From an uncultured Spirochaetaceae bacterium (lineage in GTDB: Bacteria > Spirochaetota > Spirochaetia > Treponematales > Treponemataceae), in assembly GCA_902802305.1 (NCBI GenBank), contig CADCLG010000001.1, positions 248,001 to 312,000 of the forward strand: a stretch of DNA of 64,000 bases, written 5' to 3'. Shown in pieces: positions 33,334-41,245 of the stretch. A model generated the notes under the pieces. That model was given only the letters and a program-made list of their open reading frames with translations. It ran no database searches and had not been told where the DNA came from. The translations under genes and the position numbers were made by a program. Numbering within the stretch: position 1 is the first letter of the stretch; every line of letters begins with the position of its first letter.

Positions 33334-35610
33334 ATGAAAATGAATAATCGAATGAACATAGAAAATATAATTAAGATTTTTGGAATGGCTGTTTCTATAG
33401 TTTGTATTCTTGGTTGTGCCGGTTTTAATAAAACTCATCCCCAGGAAGGTTCATATCTTGTAAGCGGTAAAATCTCCCTTGCTGCGGAATCGGGGGCTAT
33501 GCCATCGCAATTACAAAATCTTTTGAATACTTCTGCGCGAACTGCAACTAGTACTTTTGCACAAACAACAAATGAAATAGCAAGAGACTTTACAGTTACT
33601 GCTACTCATACAATAGCAGAAACTGGAGAAGTTATTACAAAAACTTGTGTTATAGAAACTTCAGAAGATGGTTCAAGAACTTATTCGTTGCGACTTCCAT
33701 ATACTGGTTCATGGACTTTAGAAGCAAGACTTTTTGGTTATATTGATGACTCTACAACAGATTCAATAGCTTACTTGGATGGACAGGCTACAATCAATAT
33801 TACCGAAGAAGCAAGCAGTCTGATAAAAAATATTATAGTTTCTCCAGTTTTTAACAGTAACACACAAGGAAAGGTAAATTTACCTGTAATTGATGAAACA
33901 GAAAGTGTTAATCAGATAAAAATATTTGAATATGAAACTGATTTGGATGGGAAAGAAGTAATGGCTGCAACTCCATCATTGGATACAACTTTCATTAATT
34001 CACTAGATTATATTCAAGGAGATTACGAACCAGGTTCTCATAAAATTGCAATTTATTTTTATAATTCAGAATCAGAAACTCAGGAAATCTATTCTTGCAC
34101 AGAAGCTTTTGTTGTGTATTCTGGTTTTGTTACTGATATCTGGTATGGTCAGGCACCTCATCTGCGTTATAATGATGAAACCAGACATTACGACTTTGTT
34201 ATTACTGATGAATTATTGCGTGACTATGTAAAGCGTGGTGATTTAACAACTAAAAAATACGAAGATGGTTATTTAGATACTCCATATATTTTGTGGAGCG
34301 AAATAACAGATGAAAGGGGTAGCAGCAGTGATTTTACACAAACAATTGAAGGTGGAACTTCATACTTAACAGGTGTACAGGTTGTCGGTTCATTAAATGA
34401 AGAGACTACTATAAATAATCCTTTTTCTTCATCTGACAATAAGCCTTGTTTCTGTTTTGGTGATGATGGATATCTTTATGTTTTGGAGAGTGCCTCTTAT
34501 GTCGATAATTCAGTAATAAACTGTTATAAAGAATCATATTCAGGATATGTTTCTGCCAAAAAAATAGATTTGGAAGAAAAATTCTTTTCAGACTATGACA
34601 GCCATACATTCGGTTCGGCTCTTTTATATAAAGACGGTTACCTATTTTTTATTTTTTCTAATCGCAACAGTAACTATAATTTGACCTATAATTTGTGTAT
34701 TTTGGATCTTGCAAGTGAAACTCTTTATGCTAAAGCTGTAATTCCATCTCTTGAATCAGTTTCTGGCAGTTTGAATAGTTCTGCAGGTATTGCAGTAAAA
34801 TGGGAAAATGCAGACGATGAATCAAATCCAAACCTCATTAAGAAGGGGGTCTTGTATTATTCTACAAGCGACTCAAATGAATATATTGAAAATGAAATTA
34901 TTTCTCAGCCATTTACAATTTCATTTAATAGCACAAATAATAGTTACGAATTGCAAATGGACTCTACTACTGCTTTTTCTTATTCATTAAGTAAAGGAAA
35001 TCTTGGTGTCGAAAGTGTAGCCTATCGTTTTTTGGTAAGTGATATGCAGATTCAAGATAATGTTTTATATGTATTAATTAATGCTTATACGGAAAAAGGC
35101 TCAACTTTATACACAAAAATAGATGATGACAATTATTCAGAACATACAATCTATACAAGTAACGGTGGTGTTTTGAGATTTGAACTTTCAGATTCAGATT
35201 CTAATTCTACGTCAACATCTGCATTTGTGCCTTCACTCTGGGGTGATGAGGAAGATTCACCTCTTGTTCTGGGACTTTATACAAATAATGAAATGTATTA
35301 TACATATTCTTACAACGGATACACAGCAAGTAATCTGGACGGCGACAATCTTAGGCCGTTTGTTACAACTCCACCTCTTTCTGAAGCAGAGTCTTATTTC
35401 TATGGACCACAAAAGTTTATTGCAATAAAACCAAAAGAATTAGTTATTGCAGATGATGGTGCATATTTTGATGAGAGTAAGATTTACTGCAAAAACCGCG
35501 TTGTAAAGGTAAATCTGGGAGAAGAAGCTTTGGGCCAAATGAACGTTACAGATGTAAATGTTACTTTTACAAAGAAGCTTGGTTCTTGTGGCGGTATAAT
35601 TCTTGATTAG
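33334..35610 (+). CDS. Large unknown surface lipoprotein
   Basis: A 758-residue lipoprotein that I do not recognise. Its signal segment is hydrophobic (IFGMAVSIVCILGC), with the lipobox Cys near residue 28. Residues about 40-170 look like an Ig-like or carboxypeptidase-regulatory beta domain (SYLVSGKISL and a later YSLRLPYTGSWTLEARL). From about residue 365 the chain has repeated four-strand patterns with FGDDGYLYVLE and SALLYKDGYLFFIF, which suggest a beta-propeller. No catalytic motif is apparent. AGGAG precedes the ATG 9 nt after the LRR lipoprotein, so the two probably form one surface complex or operon. The glycosyltransferase gene begins directly after it. Confidence 0.85.
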   Translation: MKMNNRMNIENIIKIFGMAVSIVCILGCAGFNKTHPQEGSYLVSGKISLAAESGAMPSQLQNLLNTSARTATSTFAQTTNEIARDFTVTATHTIAETGEVITKTCVIETSEDGSRTYSLRLPYTGSWTLEARLFGYIDDSTTDSIAYLDGQATINITEEASSLIKNIIVSPVFNSNTQGKVNLPVIDETESVNQIKIFEYETDLDGKEVMAATPSLDTTFINSLDYIQGDYEPGSHKIAIYFYNSESETQEIYSCTEAFVVYSGFVTDIWYGQAPHLRYNDETRHYDFVITDELLRDYVKRGDLTTKKYEDGYLDTPYILWSEITDERGSSSDFTQTIEGGTSYLTGVQVVGSLNEETTINNPFSSSDNKPCFCFGDDGYLYVLESASYVDNSVINCYKESYSGYVSAKKIDLEEKFFSDYDSHTFGSALLYKDGYLFFIFSNRNSNYNLTYNLCILDLASETLYAKAVIPSLESVSGSLNSSAGIAVKWENADDESNPNLIKKGVLYYSTSDSNEYIENEIISQPFTISFNSTNNSYELQMDSTTAFSYSLSKGNLGVESVAYRFLVSDMQIQDNVLYVLINAYTEKGSTLYTKIDDDNYSEHTIYTSNGGVLRFELSDSDSNSTSTSAFVPSLWGDEEDSPLVLGLYTNNEMYYTYSYNGYTASNLDGDNLRPFVTTPPLSEAESYFYGPQKFIAIKPKELVIADDGAYFDESKIYCKNRVVKVNLGEEALGQMNVTDVNVTFTKKLGSCGGIILD

Positions 35611-35611
35611 A

Positions 35612-36700
35612 ATGAAATCTGTTCCTGTTATTTCCATCTGCATTCCTGTCTATAATTCTGAGCGTATGCTGAAGCGTTGCCTGCTTTCGGCAATCACTCA
35701 GGATTTTGATTCATTCGAAATTGTGATTGTAAACGACGGCAGTCCAGGAAGGAATGAAGAGGGGCAGAATTGTAAGAAGATTGTTAAGCTGGTTCAGAAA
35801 GAAGGGAAAAAGCTGCGGAAACAAATGGGGCTTCCTCCTGTAAGTATAAATTATTATGAACACAGCAAAAACTTAGGGCTTCTGGAAGCTCGCCGTACTG
35901 CGGTAGAAAATGCTTGTGGCCAATATATCTGTATTTTGGATAGCGATGATACTCTTTTACCTGATGCTCTTAAAAATCTGTATGAAGCGGCTTTTTCTTA
36001 CGGGGCAGATATAGTTCAGGGAAAGACAGAAGTATTTTGTGCAGATACAGAACCTGCCTCTTCCTTGCCAACTGAAGATTCAGTCTCACAGGAAATACGT
36101 GAAAAACAGGAAAAGCGCGCGCAAATTATCCTTGAACGATATAATAATGTATATCCTGGCGTCCTCAGCGGCAGAGCGATTTTTGATGGATACATGATTT
36201 CTCAAAATCACATAGGTCTTTTATGGGCAAAGCTCATACGCCGCGAGATTTATCTAAAAGCGCTCTCTCACATTCCTTTTTCAAATCTGGTTATGTCCGA
36301 AGATTTTCCCCAGTATTTTTTTATTTCGTTAGAGGCACAAAAATACGTCGGCATAGAAAAGTGCGTTTATCAATATACCATAGACACCGGCATTTCCGGC
36401 AATATAAAAATCGACAATCTTGCGCGCTGGGAAAAAATCTGTACCACAGCAAATGCCTTTACAATCGTCTTTGAAGCCATAAAAGAACTGCCCAAAAATA
36501 CCTTTACTCAGGAAGAAATGGATGCCATCCGCCTTCAAAGCCGTTCCTATCTTGTAAATAACCTTGAAGCCCTTCATCATACAGTAACAGACCAGCTAAA
36601 ACCCCAGGCCCGTGAACTCTTATGCGAATACTGGGGCAAAGCTTTTGTCGAAACCATGGAAAAAGCTATGGAAAAAACGATGAATAATTCACATGGTTGA
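35612..36700 (+). CDS. Family 2 glycosyltransferase
   Basis: A 362-residue GT-A-fold glycosyltransferase. PVISICIPVYNSERMLKRCL at the N-terminus and IVNDGSPG are family hallmarks, and ILDSDDTLLP carries the DxD metal/nucleotide-sugar site. The C-terminal half (residues about 200-362) is helical with no membrane anchor. The ATG at 35612, 2 nt after the preceding stop, is used here; a TTG three codons earlier is also possible. Neither has a good Shine-Dalgarno sequence, and a TATAAT box lies at 35595-35600. It may add sugars to surface polysaccharide or lipoproteins made by the same locus; the acceptor is unknown. Confidence 0.9.
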   Translation: MKSVPVISICIPVYNSERMLKRCLLSAITQDFDSFEIVIVNDGSPGRNEEGQNCKKIVKLVQKEGKKLRKQMGLPPVSINYYEHSKNLGLLEARRTAVENACGQYICILDSDDTLLPDALKNLYEAAFSYGADIVQGKTEVFCADTEPASSLPTEDSVSQEIREKQEKRAQIILERYNNVYPGVLSGRAIFDGYMISQNHIGLLWAKLIRREIYLKALSHIPFSNLVMSEDFPQYFFISLEAQKYVGIEKCVYQYTIDTGISGNIKIDNLARWEKICTTANAFTIVFEAIKELPKNTFTQEEMDAIRLQSRSYLVNNLEALHHTVTDQLKPQARELLCEYWGKAFVETMEKAMEKTMNNSHG

Positions 36701-36726
36701 AAAATAACACATTTTTAGTGTATTAT
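36697..36726 (+). promoter_or_regulatory. Promoter of Na/Pi cotransporter gene (leaderless type)
   Basis: TTGAAA (36697-36702) and TATTAT (36721-36726) are 18 nt apart. The ATG at 36733 is 6 nt after the -10 box, so the transcript would begin at or beside the start codon. Confidence 0.6.
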
Positions 36727-36732
36727 AGCCTT

Positions 36733-38385
36733 ATGAATATTATAACGCCTTTGTTACAGTTGATTGGTAGTTTAGGAATCCTGCTCTATGGTATGAAACT
36801 GATGAGTAATGGTATTCAGAAAAGTGCAGGCGAAAAACTTCAGCGTGCCTTGAGCGTTCTTACGGGAAATCGTTTTGTCGCTCTTTTGACTGGACTTGTC
36901 GTTACTATGGTCATTCAGTCTTCCGGTGCAACTACCGTAATGGTTGTTACCTTTGTTAATGCCGGCTTGATGACCCTTACCCAATCTGTAGGCGTAATTT
37001 TTGGTGCAAACATCGGTACTACAATTACCGCCTGGATTGTTGCAATTTTCGGATTTAATTTTAAGATTTCAGCCTTTGCAATTCCTGTTTTTGGTATTGG
37101 ATATTTCTGTACAATTTTAATTAAAAAAAGCGGATATAAAAATCTTGGTGAAGCAATCATGGGTTTTGGTTTGCTTTTCCTTGGTTTGTCAGGACTCTCT
37201 GATGTATTTACTCCTGAACAGCTGGGCTGGCTTTTCAATATTCAGGGAAGCGGTTTTCTTGCAATTTTAGTAGGCTTTATCATTGGTGTTTTTGTTACAG
37301 CACTTCTTCATTCATCTTCTGCTTTTTCTGCTATCGTAATCACAATGGCTTATAACGGACTTATTTCCTGGGAACTTGCTGCCGCCATGACTTTAGGAAG
37401 TAACATAGGCTCTACAATAGACGCCCTTTTAGCCGCTGCTTCTGCTAATGCTGATGGAAAACGCTCTGCAATCATCCACCTTATGTTCAATGTTTTTGGT
37501 ACAGTTCTTGCTCTGATTTTCTTCCACCCATTCTTGAATCTTGTTGTTCTTCTTACACCAGGACATGCTAATTCAAATATAGCAATCCGTATTTCCATGC
37601 TTCATACCGTATTCAAAGTTTTGTCTACAGTAATTTTTCTTCCAATGCAGCCTTTCCTTGTTAAACTTTCACAGAAGATAATTAAAGACGATAAACATGG
37701 TAAATCAAATACATATAAGCTTGAGTTTACAGAACTTATTGCAAAAGACAGCGTTACAACTCATATCATTCAGGCAGAAAAAGCAATTGCTGATATGACT
37801 GATGTTGTAAGTGATATGTTCGATAAGATTCAAATTGGTGTAACTCAGCGCAATGGTGATTTTATAGAAAAATATCGTGAAGAATGTGTTCTGGCAGAAG
37901 ATTATGTAGATCAGATGCACGAGCAGATTACCCACTTCCTTATAAAGTGCGAAAGTCTCCAGCTTACCGAAAAGCAGCTTAATCATATTTCAGGTATGAT
38001 TCAGATTGTTGATGAACTTGAAGATATGAGTGACAGCTGTTATGCAACAATTATGCTGGTAATCCGCAGTATAGAAAAGAAGATGAGCTTTAAGAGCGAA
38101 GATATGGAGCGTCTTTTGCCTTATCTTGAGCTGGTTCGCCAGTTCCTGCAGTTTATCCGCCGAAACATCAACAAGCCGCTTGCAAAAGAAAAGCTTGAGC
38201 TTGCTGCAGAACTTGAAGATGGAATTGATGCTTTCAGAAAAGATTTGAAAAAAGTTGCCAGAAAGCGTCTTGAAGGCGGTGCCGATGTTAAAGCCGAACT
38301 TTTATATATTGATTTGGTTCGTCGCATTGAAAACATCGGCGACAACTGCTTTAGTATTTCGGAAACACTTGTAGAAAATAAATAA
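36733..38385 (+). CDS. Na/Pi cotransporter family protein with PhoU-like tail
   Basis: A 550-residue membrane protein counted from the ATG at 36733, where the conserved N-terminus (MNIITPLLQLIGSLGILLYGMKLMSNGI) begins. A TTG 12 codons upstream, overlapping the previous stop, is the alternative. The two inverted QSS-type motifs of NptA/type II Na/phosphate cotransporters are present as VIQSSGATTVMVVTFVNAG and LHSSSAFSAIVITMAYNG. About eight to nine membrane segments occupy residues 1-320. The C-terminal 200 residues are a soluble PhoU-like helical domain (VVSDMFDKIQIGV and later IVDELEDMSDSCY). It should import phosphate or related anions. No ribosome-binding site is seen. Confidence 0.92.
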   Translation: MNIITPLLQLIGSLGILLYGMKLMSNGIQKSAGEKLQRALSVLTGNRFVALLTGLVVTMVIQSSGATTVMVVTFVNAGLMTLTQSVGVIFGANIGTTITAWIVAIFGFNFKISAFAIPVFGIGYFCTILIKKSGYKNLGEAIMGFGLLFLGLSGLSDVFTPEQLGWLFNIQGSGFLAILVGFIIGVFVTALLHSSSAFSAIVITMAYNGLISWELAAAMTLGSNIGSTIDALLAAASANADGKRSAIIHLMFNVFGTVLALIFFHPFLNLVVLLTPGHANSNIAIRISMLHTVFKVLSTVIFLPMQPFLVKLSQKIIKDDKHGKSNTYKLEFTELIAKDSVTTHIIQAEKAIADMTDVVSDMFDKIQIGVTQRNGDFIEKYREECVLAEDYVDQMHEQITHFLIKCESLQLTEKQLNHISGMIQIVDELEDMSDSCYATIMLVIRSIEKKMSFKSEDMERLLPYLELVRQFLQFIRRNINKPLAKEKLELAAELEDGIDAFRKDLKKVARKRLEGGADVKAELLYIDLVRRIENIGDNCFSISETLVENK

Positions 38386-38386
38386 T

Positions 38387-39490
38387 TTAATTTATCAAGC
38401 CAAGTGGATTTACAGTTTTTCCATTTTTATAAACTGTAAAGTGAAGGTGAGGGCCGGTACTCAAACCGGTGCTTCCAACTTCGCCGATTTTTGTATTTGT
38501 GTAAACAAAGTTTCCTTTTTTACAGGTAATTCTGCTCATGTGACCATAAAGGGTTTTATAGCCTGAATGATGTTGGATAATTACATAATTTCCATAAACT
38601 GAATTGTAGCCGGCAGTAATAACGGTTCCATCCATGGCAGGATAAATTGATGTTCCCGAAATTGCAGCCATATCAATACCGCTGTGGAAGGAACGTTTTC
38701 CAGAACTAAATGGGGAATCACGCCAGCCATAAGAAGATGAAAGGTAATATCTTGAGTGAAGCGGTTTTTTGAATAAGTCGCCGTTTATTTCCTGGCGGGT
38801 CATCCAGTCAAGTTCTGCGTCCGGTACAAAAAGTGACATTCCGGCTTTTAAAATTGTATCTTCTTCTATTGAATTAACAAGGGCGCACTTTTGTGCATCT
38901 ATGTCGTATTTTTTTGCAATAGTCTGAGGGGTTTCTCCGTTTGCTTTTACAGTGTATAAAATACCAGGCATTGACGGAATTTTTAAATACTGCCCTGGTT
39001 GAATCAGACGGGACTGTTTGATGTTGTTTATACTAATGATTGTGTCCTGTGTTACATTGAAATCATCAGCAATAAAACCAATCATATCACCTTTTTTAAC
39101 GCGGTAAGTAAGATAAGTGAGAGGAGCTGGTTTTAATTCTGTATTAACTGAATCATCAGCTGCAATAGAAGAATCTGAGGCCTCTGAATCAAGATTATCT
39201 AAAAGACTTTCAGCTGAATAAAGGTCGTCTGCTGCTAATTCTGCAAACTCATCTGTAAACTCTGGCACTGCATTTGTTTCAAGACCACCGATACCGTTTG
39301 GTTTTTCACCCTTATTCATTGATAAGACAAAAAAGCCCGTGCCGGCAGCTCCTGCACAGAAGCATAAAAGAGAAGCACAGAATATTTTTACGCCTTTAGA
39401 CTTAATCATTCGTTTATAACCGGTTACAAACCTATTCATTATACTATTAAACAATTTAGAAATAAACCCCTTATTTTTTATTAATTCCAA
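38387..39490 (-). CDS. LysM-M23 peptidoglycan endopeptidase, membrane anchored
   Basis: A cell-wall hydrolase of up to 367 residues. One transmembrane helix near residues 35-57 (VKIFCASLLCFCAGAAGTGFFVL) anchors it. Two LysM domains follow: YRVKKGDMIGFIADDFNVT to GQYLKIP, and YTVKANGETPQTIAKKY to GMSLFVP. The C-terminal M23 domain has HSGIDMA, YGNYVIIQH, YGHMS and the metal motif GPHLHF, so the active site looks complete. The start is uncertain: the longest frame begins at a TTG at 39490 inside rlmE, while an ATG at 39439 also lacks a ribosome-binding site. It ends 1 nt from the cotransporter gene that runs towards it, with no room for a terminator. Confidence 0.92.
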   Translation of the reverse strand: MELIKNKGFISKLFNSIMNRFVTGYKRMIKSKGVKIFCASLLCFCAGAAGTGFFVLSMNKGEKPNGIGGLETNAVPEFTDEFAELAADDLYSAESLLDNLDSEASDSSIAADDSVNTELKPAPLTYLTYRVKKGDMIGFIADDFNVTQDTIISINNIKQSRLIQPGQYLKIPSMPGILYTVKANGETPQTIAKKYDIDAQKCALVNSIEEDTILKAGMSLFVPDAELDWMTRQEINGDLFKKPLHSRYYLSSSYGWRDSPFSSGKRSFHSGIDMAAISGTSIYPAMDGTVITAGYNSVYGNYVIIQHHSGYKTLYGHMSRITCKKGNFVYTNTKIGEVGSTGLSTGPHLHFTVYKNGKTVNPLGLIN

Positions 39491-40067
39491 TTAAATATGT
39501 TTCAAAAGATTCTGCCCGACAGGCTTCCGGTTTAAAACCTTTTGCAGAAGTAAAGATTTCTCGCATAGACTTTAAGATTCTCTGCTGATCTCCGTTCTGA
39601 AAAATCTTTACTGCAAAGTTTCCGCCTGTTTTAAGCATTGTCTGGGCATACCAAACTGCCATTTCTACAAGCTGTTCTGAGCGGGCTGTGTCTACGGTGC
39701 GGTTTCCTGTAGTTTTTGGAGCGGCATCACAAACAACCAGATCATAAGGACCATTTTCTTTAATTTGCTTTCTAATTTCAGGAGCATTCAAATCTCCCTG
39801 AATAAAAAGCAGATTATCGCCCTTTACAGTTTTAGAAAGCGGATTCAAATCGCAGGAAACAACTTTTCCGGTATTGTTCAGTTGTCTTAAAAGAAAAACC
39901 GTCCAGCTTCCAGGAGCTGCTCCCAAGTCAAGGACAGTATAATTTTTTTTAATCATTCCGAACTTTTCATCAATTTCCTTTAGTTTATATACAGAACGTG
40001 CAGGATATCCCTCTGAAAAAGCTTTTTGAGACCAAAAATCCGGTTTTTCATAACTATTTGCTGGCAT
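39471..40067 (-). CDS. rlmE: 23S rRNA 2'-O-ribose methyltransferase RlmE (FtsJ)
   Basis: A 198-residue SAM-dependent methyltransferase of the RrmJ/FtsJ family, which methylates U2552 of 23S rRNA. The SAM-binding motif is VLDLGAAPGSW. The K-D-K-E catalytic tetrad can be assigned to Lys in SVYKLKEID, Asp in VVCDAAPKTTG, Lys in FAVKIFQ and Glu in CRAESFETY. The length matches the family. Its 3' end overlaps the M23 peptidase frame by 20 nt if the TTG start of that gene is used. It is divergent from the epimerase gene, with only a 42-nt gap holding both start regions. Confidence 0.94.
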   Translation of the reverse strand: MPANSYEKPDFWSQKAFSEGYPARSVYKLKEIDEKFGMIKKNYTVLDLGAAPGSWTVFLLRQLNNTGKVVSCDLNPLSKTVKGDNLLFIQGDLNAPEIRKQIKENGPYDLVVCDAAPKTTGNRTVDTARSEQLVEMAVWYAQTMLKTGGNFAVKIFQNGDQQRILKSMREIFTSAKGFKPEACRAESFETYLIGINKK

Positions 40068-40109
40068 ACATTTATTTTCGGCAGTAAAATATAAAAAATG
40101 GAGGAAAAA

Positions 40110-41126
40110 ATGAAAATACTATTTATTGGCGGAACAGGCACAATAAGTACTGCAATTTCTAAAAAACTGGTTGAGCGTGGGGATGAACTATATCTTATCA
40201 ATCGTGGACACAGAAACAAAATCTTTGGTGGCCGCGTGCATGAAATTAATATAGACATAAATGATGAAGATGCTGTTGCAAAAAAGATTGCCGGACTCAA
40301 GTTTGATGCAGTTTGTGATTTTATTGGTTTTGTTCCTCAGCAGCTGGAACGTGATTACAGATTATTTAAAGGAAAAACTAAGCAGTTTTTGTATATAAGT
40401 TCTGCCTCTGCCTACCATAAACCAGTTAAAGATTACAGAATTACCGAAAGTACGACCCTTGCAAATCCTTACTGGGAATATTCCCGCAATAAAATTGCCT
40501 GTGAAGAACTTTTGATGAAATATTATCGCGAGGAAGACTTTCCTATTACAATAATTCGTCCAAGCCATACTTATGATGAACGTTCGGTTCCTCTTGGAGT
40601 ACATGGAAATAACGGCAGCTTCCAGGTAATCAAACGTATGATGGAAGGAAAGCCTGTTATCGTTCATGGAGATGGAACTTCGCTTTGGACAATCACCTTT
40701 AATACAGATTTTGCCAATGCTTTTATAGGCTTGATTGGAAATCCTCATGCAATAGGTGAGGCCTTCCAGATTACTTCTGACGAATCCCTTACCTGGAATC
40801 AGATTTATCAGATTATTGCAGATACTCTTGGAGTGGAATATAAGCCTTATTATGTTTCTTCTGATTTTCTTGATGCAGTAAGTGAATATGATTTTAGAGG
40901 CGGTTTGATTGGTGATAAAGCTAATACTGTTGTTTTTGACAATACAAAACTAAAGCGTGCTGTACCAGATTTTGTTCCTCATGTTCGGGCTGAAGAAGGA
41001 ATACGCATTGCGATTGAAAATATAATGCTTCATCCTGAATTGCAGATTCTTGATAAAGACTTTGATGAATGGTGTGACAAAGTTATTGCTGAATTGGAAG
41101 AAGCAAAGAAAAGGATTTTAGCTTAA
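40110..41126 (+). CDS. NAD-dependent epimerase/dehydratase (extended SDR)
   Basis: A 338-residue Rossmann-fold enzyme. The ATG at 40110 is used because the ATG four codons upstream overlaps the GGAGG that serves the internal one. The cofactor motif is FIGGTGTIST near the N-terminus. The catalytic Tyr and Lys lie in YSRNKIACEE, with the Ser in YISSASAYH. A substrate-domain segment (VIVHGDGTSLWTITFNTDFANAFIGL) resembles NDP-sugar epimerases and the chloroplast RNA-binding-like SDR group. The substrate is probably a nucleotide sugar or related compound, but is not identified. It is transcribed towards the cellobiose phosphorylase gene, which has its own promoter. Confidence 0.88.
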   Translation: MKILFIGGTGTISTAISKKLVERGDELYLINRGHRNKIFGGRVHEINIDINDEDAVAKKIAGLKFDAVCDFIGFVPQQLERDYRLFKGKTKQFLYISSASAYHKPVKDYRITESTTLANPYWEYSRNKIACEELLMKYYREEDFPITIIRPSHTYDERSVPLGVHGNNGSFQVIKRMMEGKPVIVHGDGTSLWTITFNTDFANAFIGLIGNPHAIGEAFQITSDESLTWNQIYQIIADTLGVEYKPYYVSSDFLDAVSEYDFRGGLIGDKANTVVFDNTKLKRAVPDFVPHVRAEEGIRIAIENIMLHPELQILDKDFDEWCDKVIAELEEAKKRILA

Positions 41127-41161
41127 AAAACGCATTATAATGTAAAAATCCTGCGCTTTCG

Positions 41162-41211
41162 TTGAATAAAAAAGCGGCTTTCATTATAATTTATTAGGTA
41201 ATTTCCCCTAA
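41162..41211 (+). promoter_or_regulatory. Promoter and operator of cellobiose phosphorylase
   Basis: TTGAAT (41162-41167) and TATAAT (41185-41190) are 17 nt apart. Directly after the -10 box, TTAGG (41194-41198) and CCTAA (41207-41211) form an inverted repeat around AATTTCC. A related CCCCTAGGGG palindrome occurs just after a -10-like box at the sugar ABC operon (22477-22486), so a common regulator is possible. Confidence 0.65.
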
Positions 41212-41245
41212 AGATTTTACAAAAAAAACTATTATAGAGGTTCTT

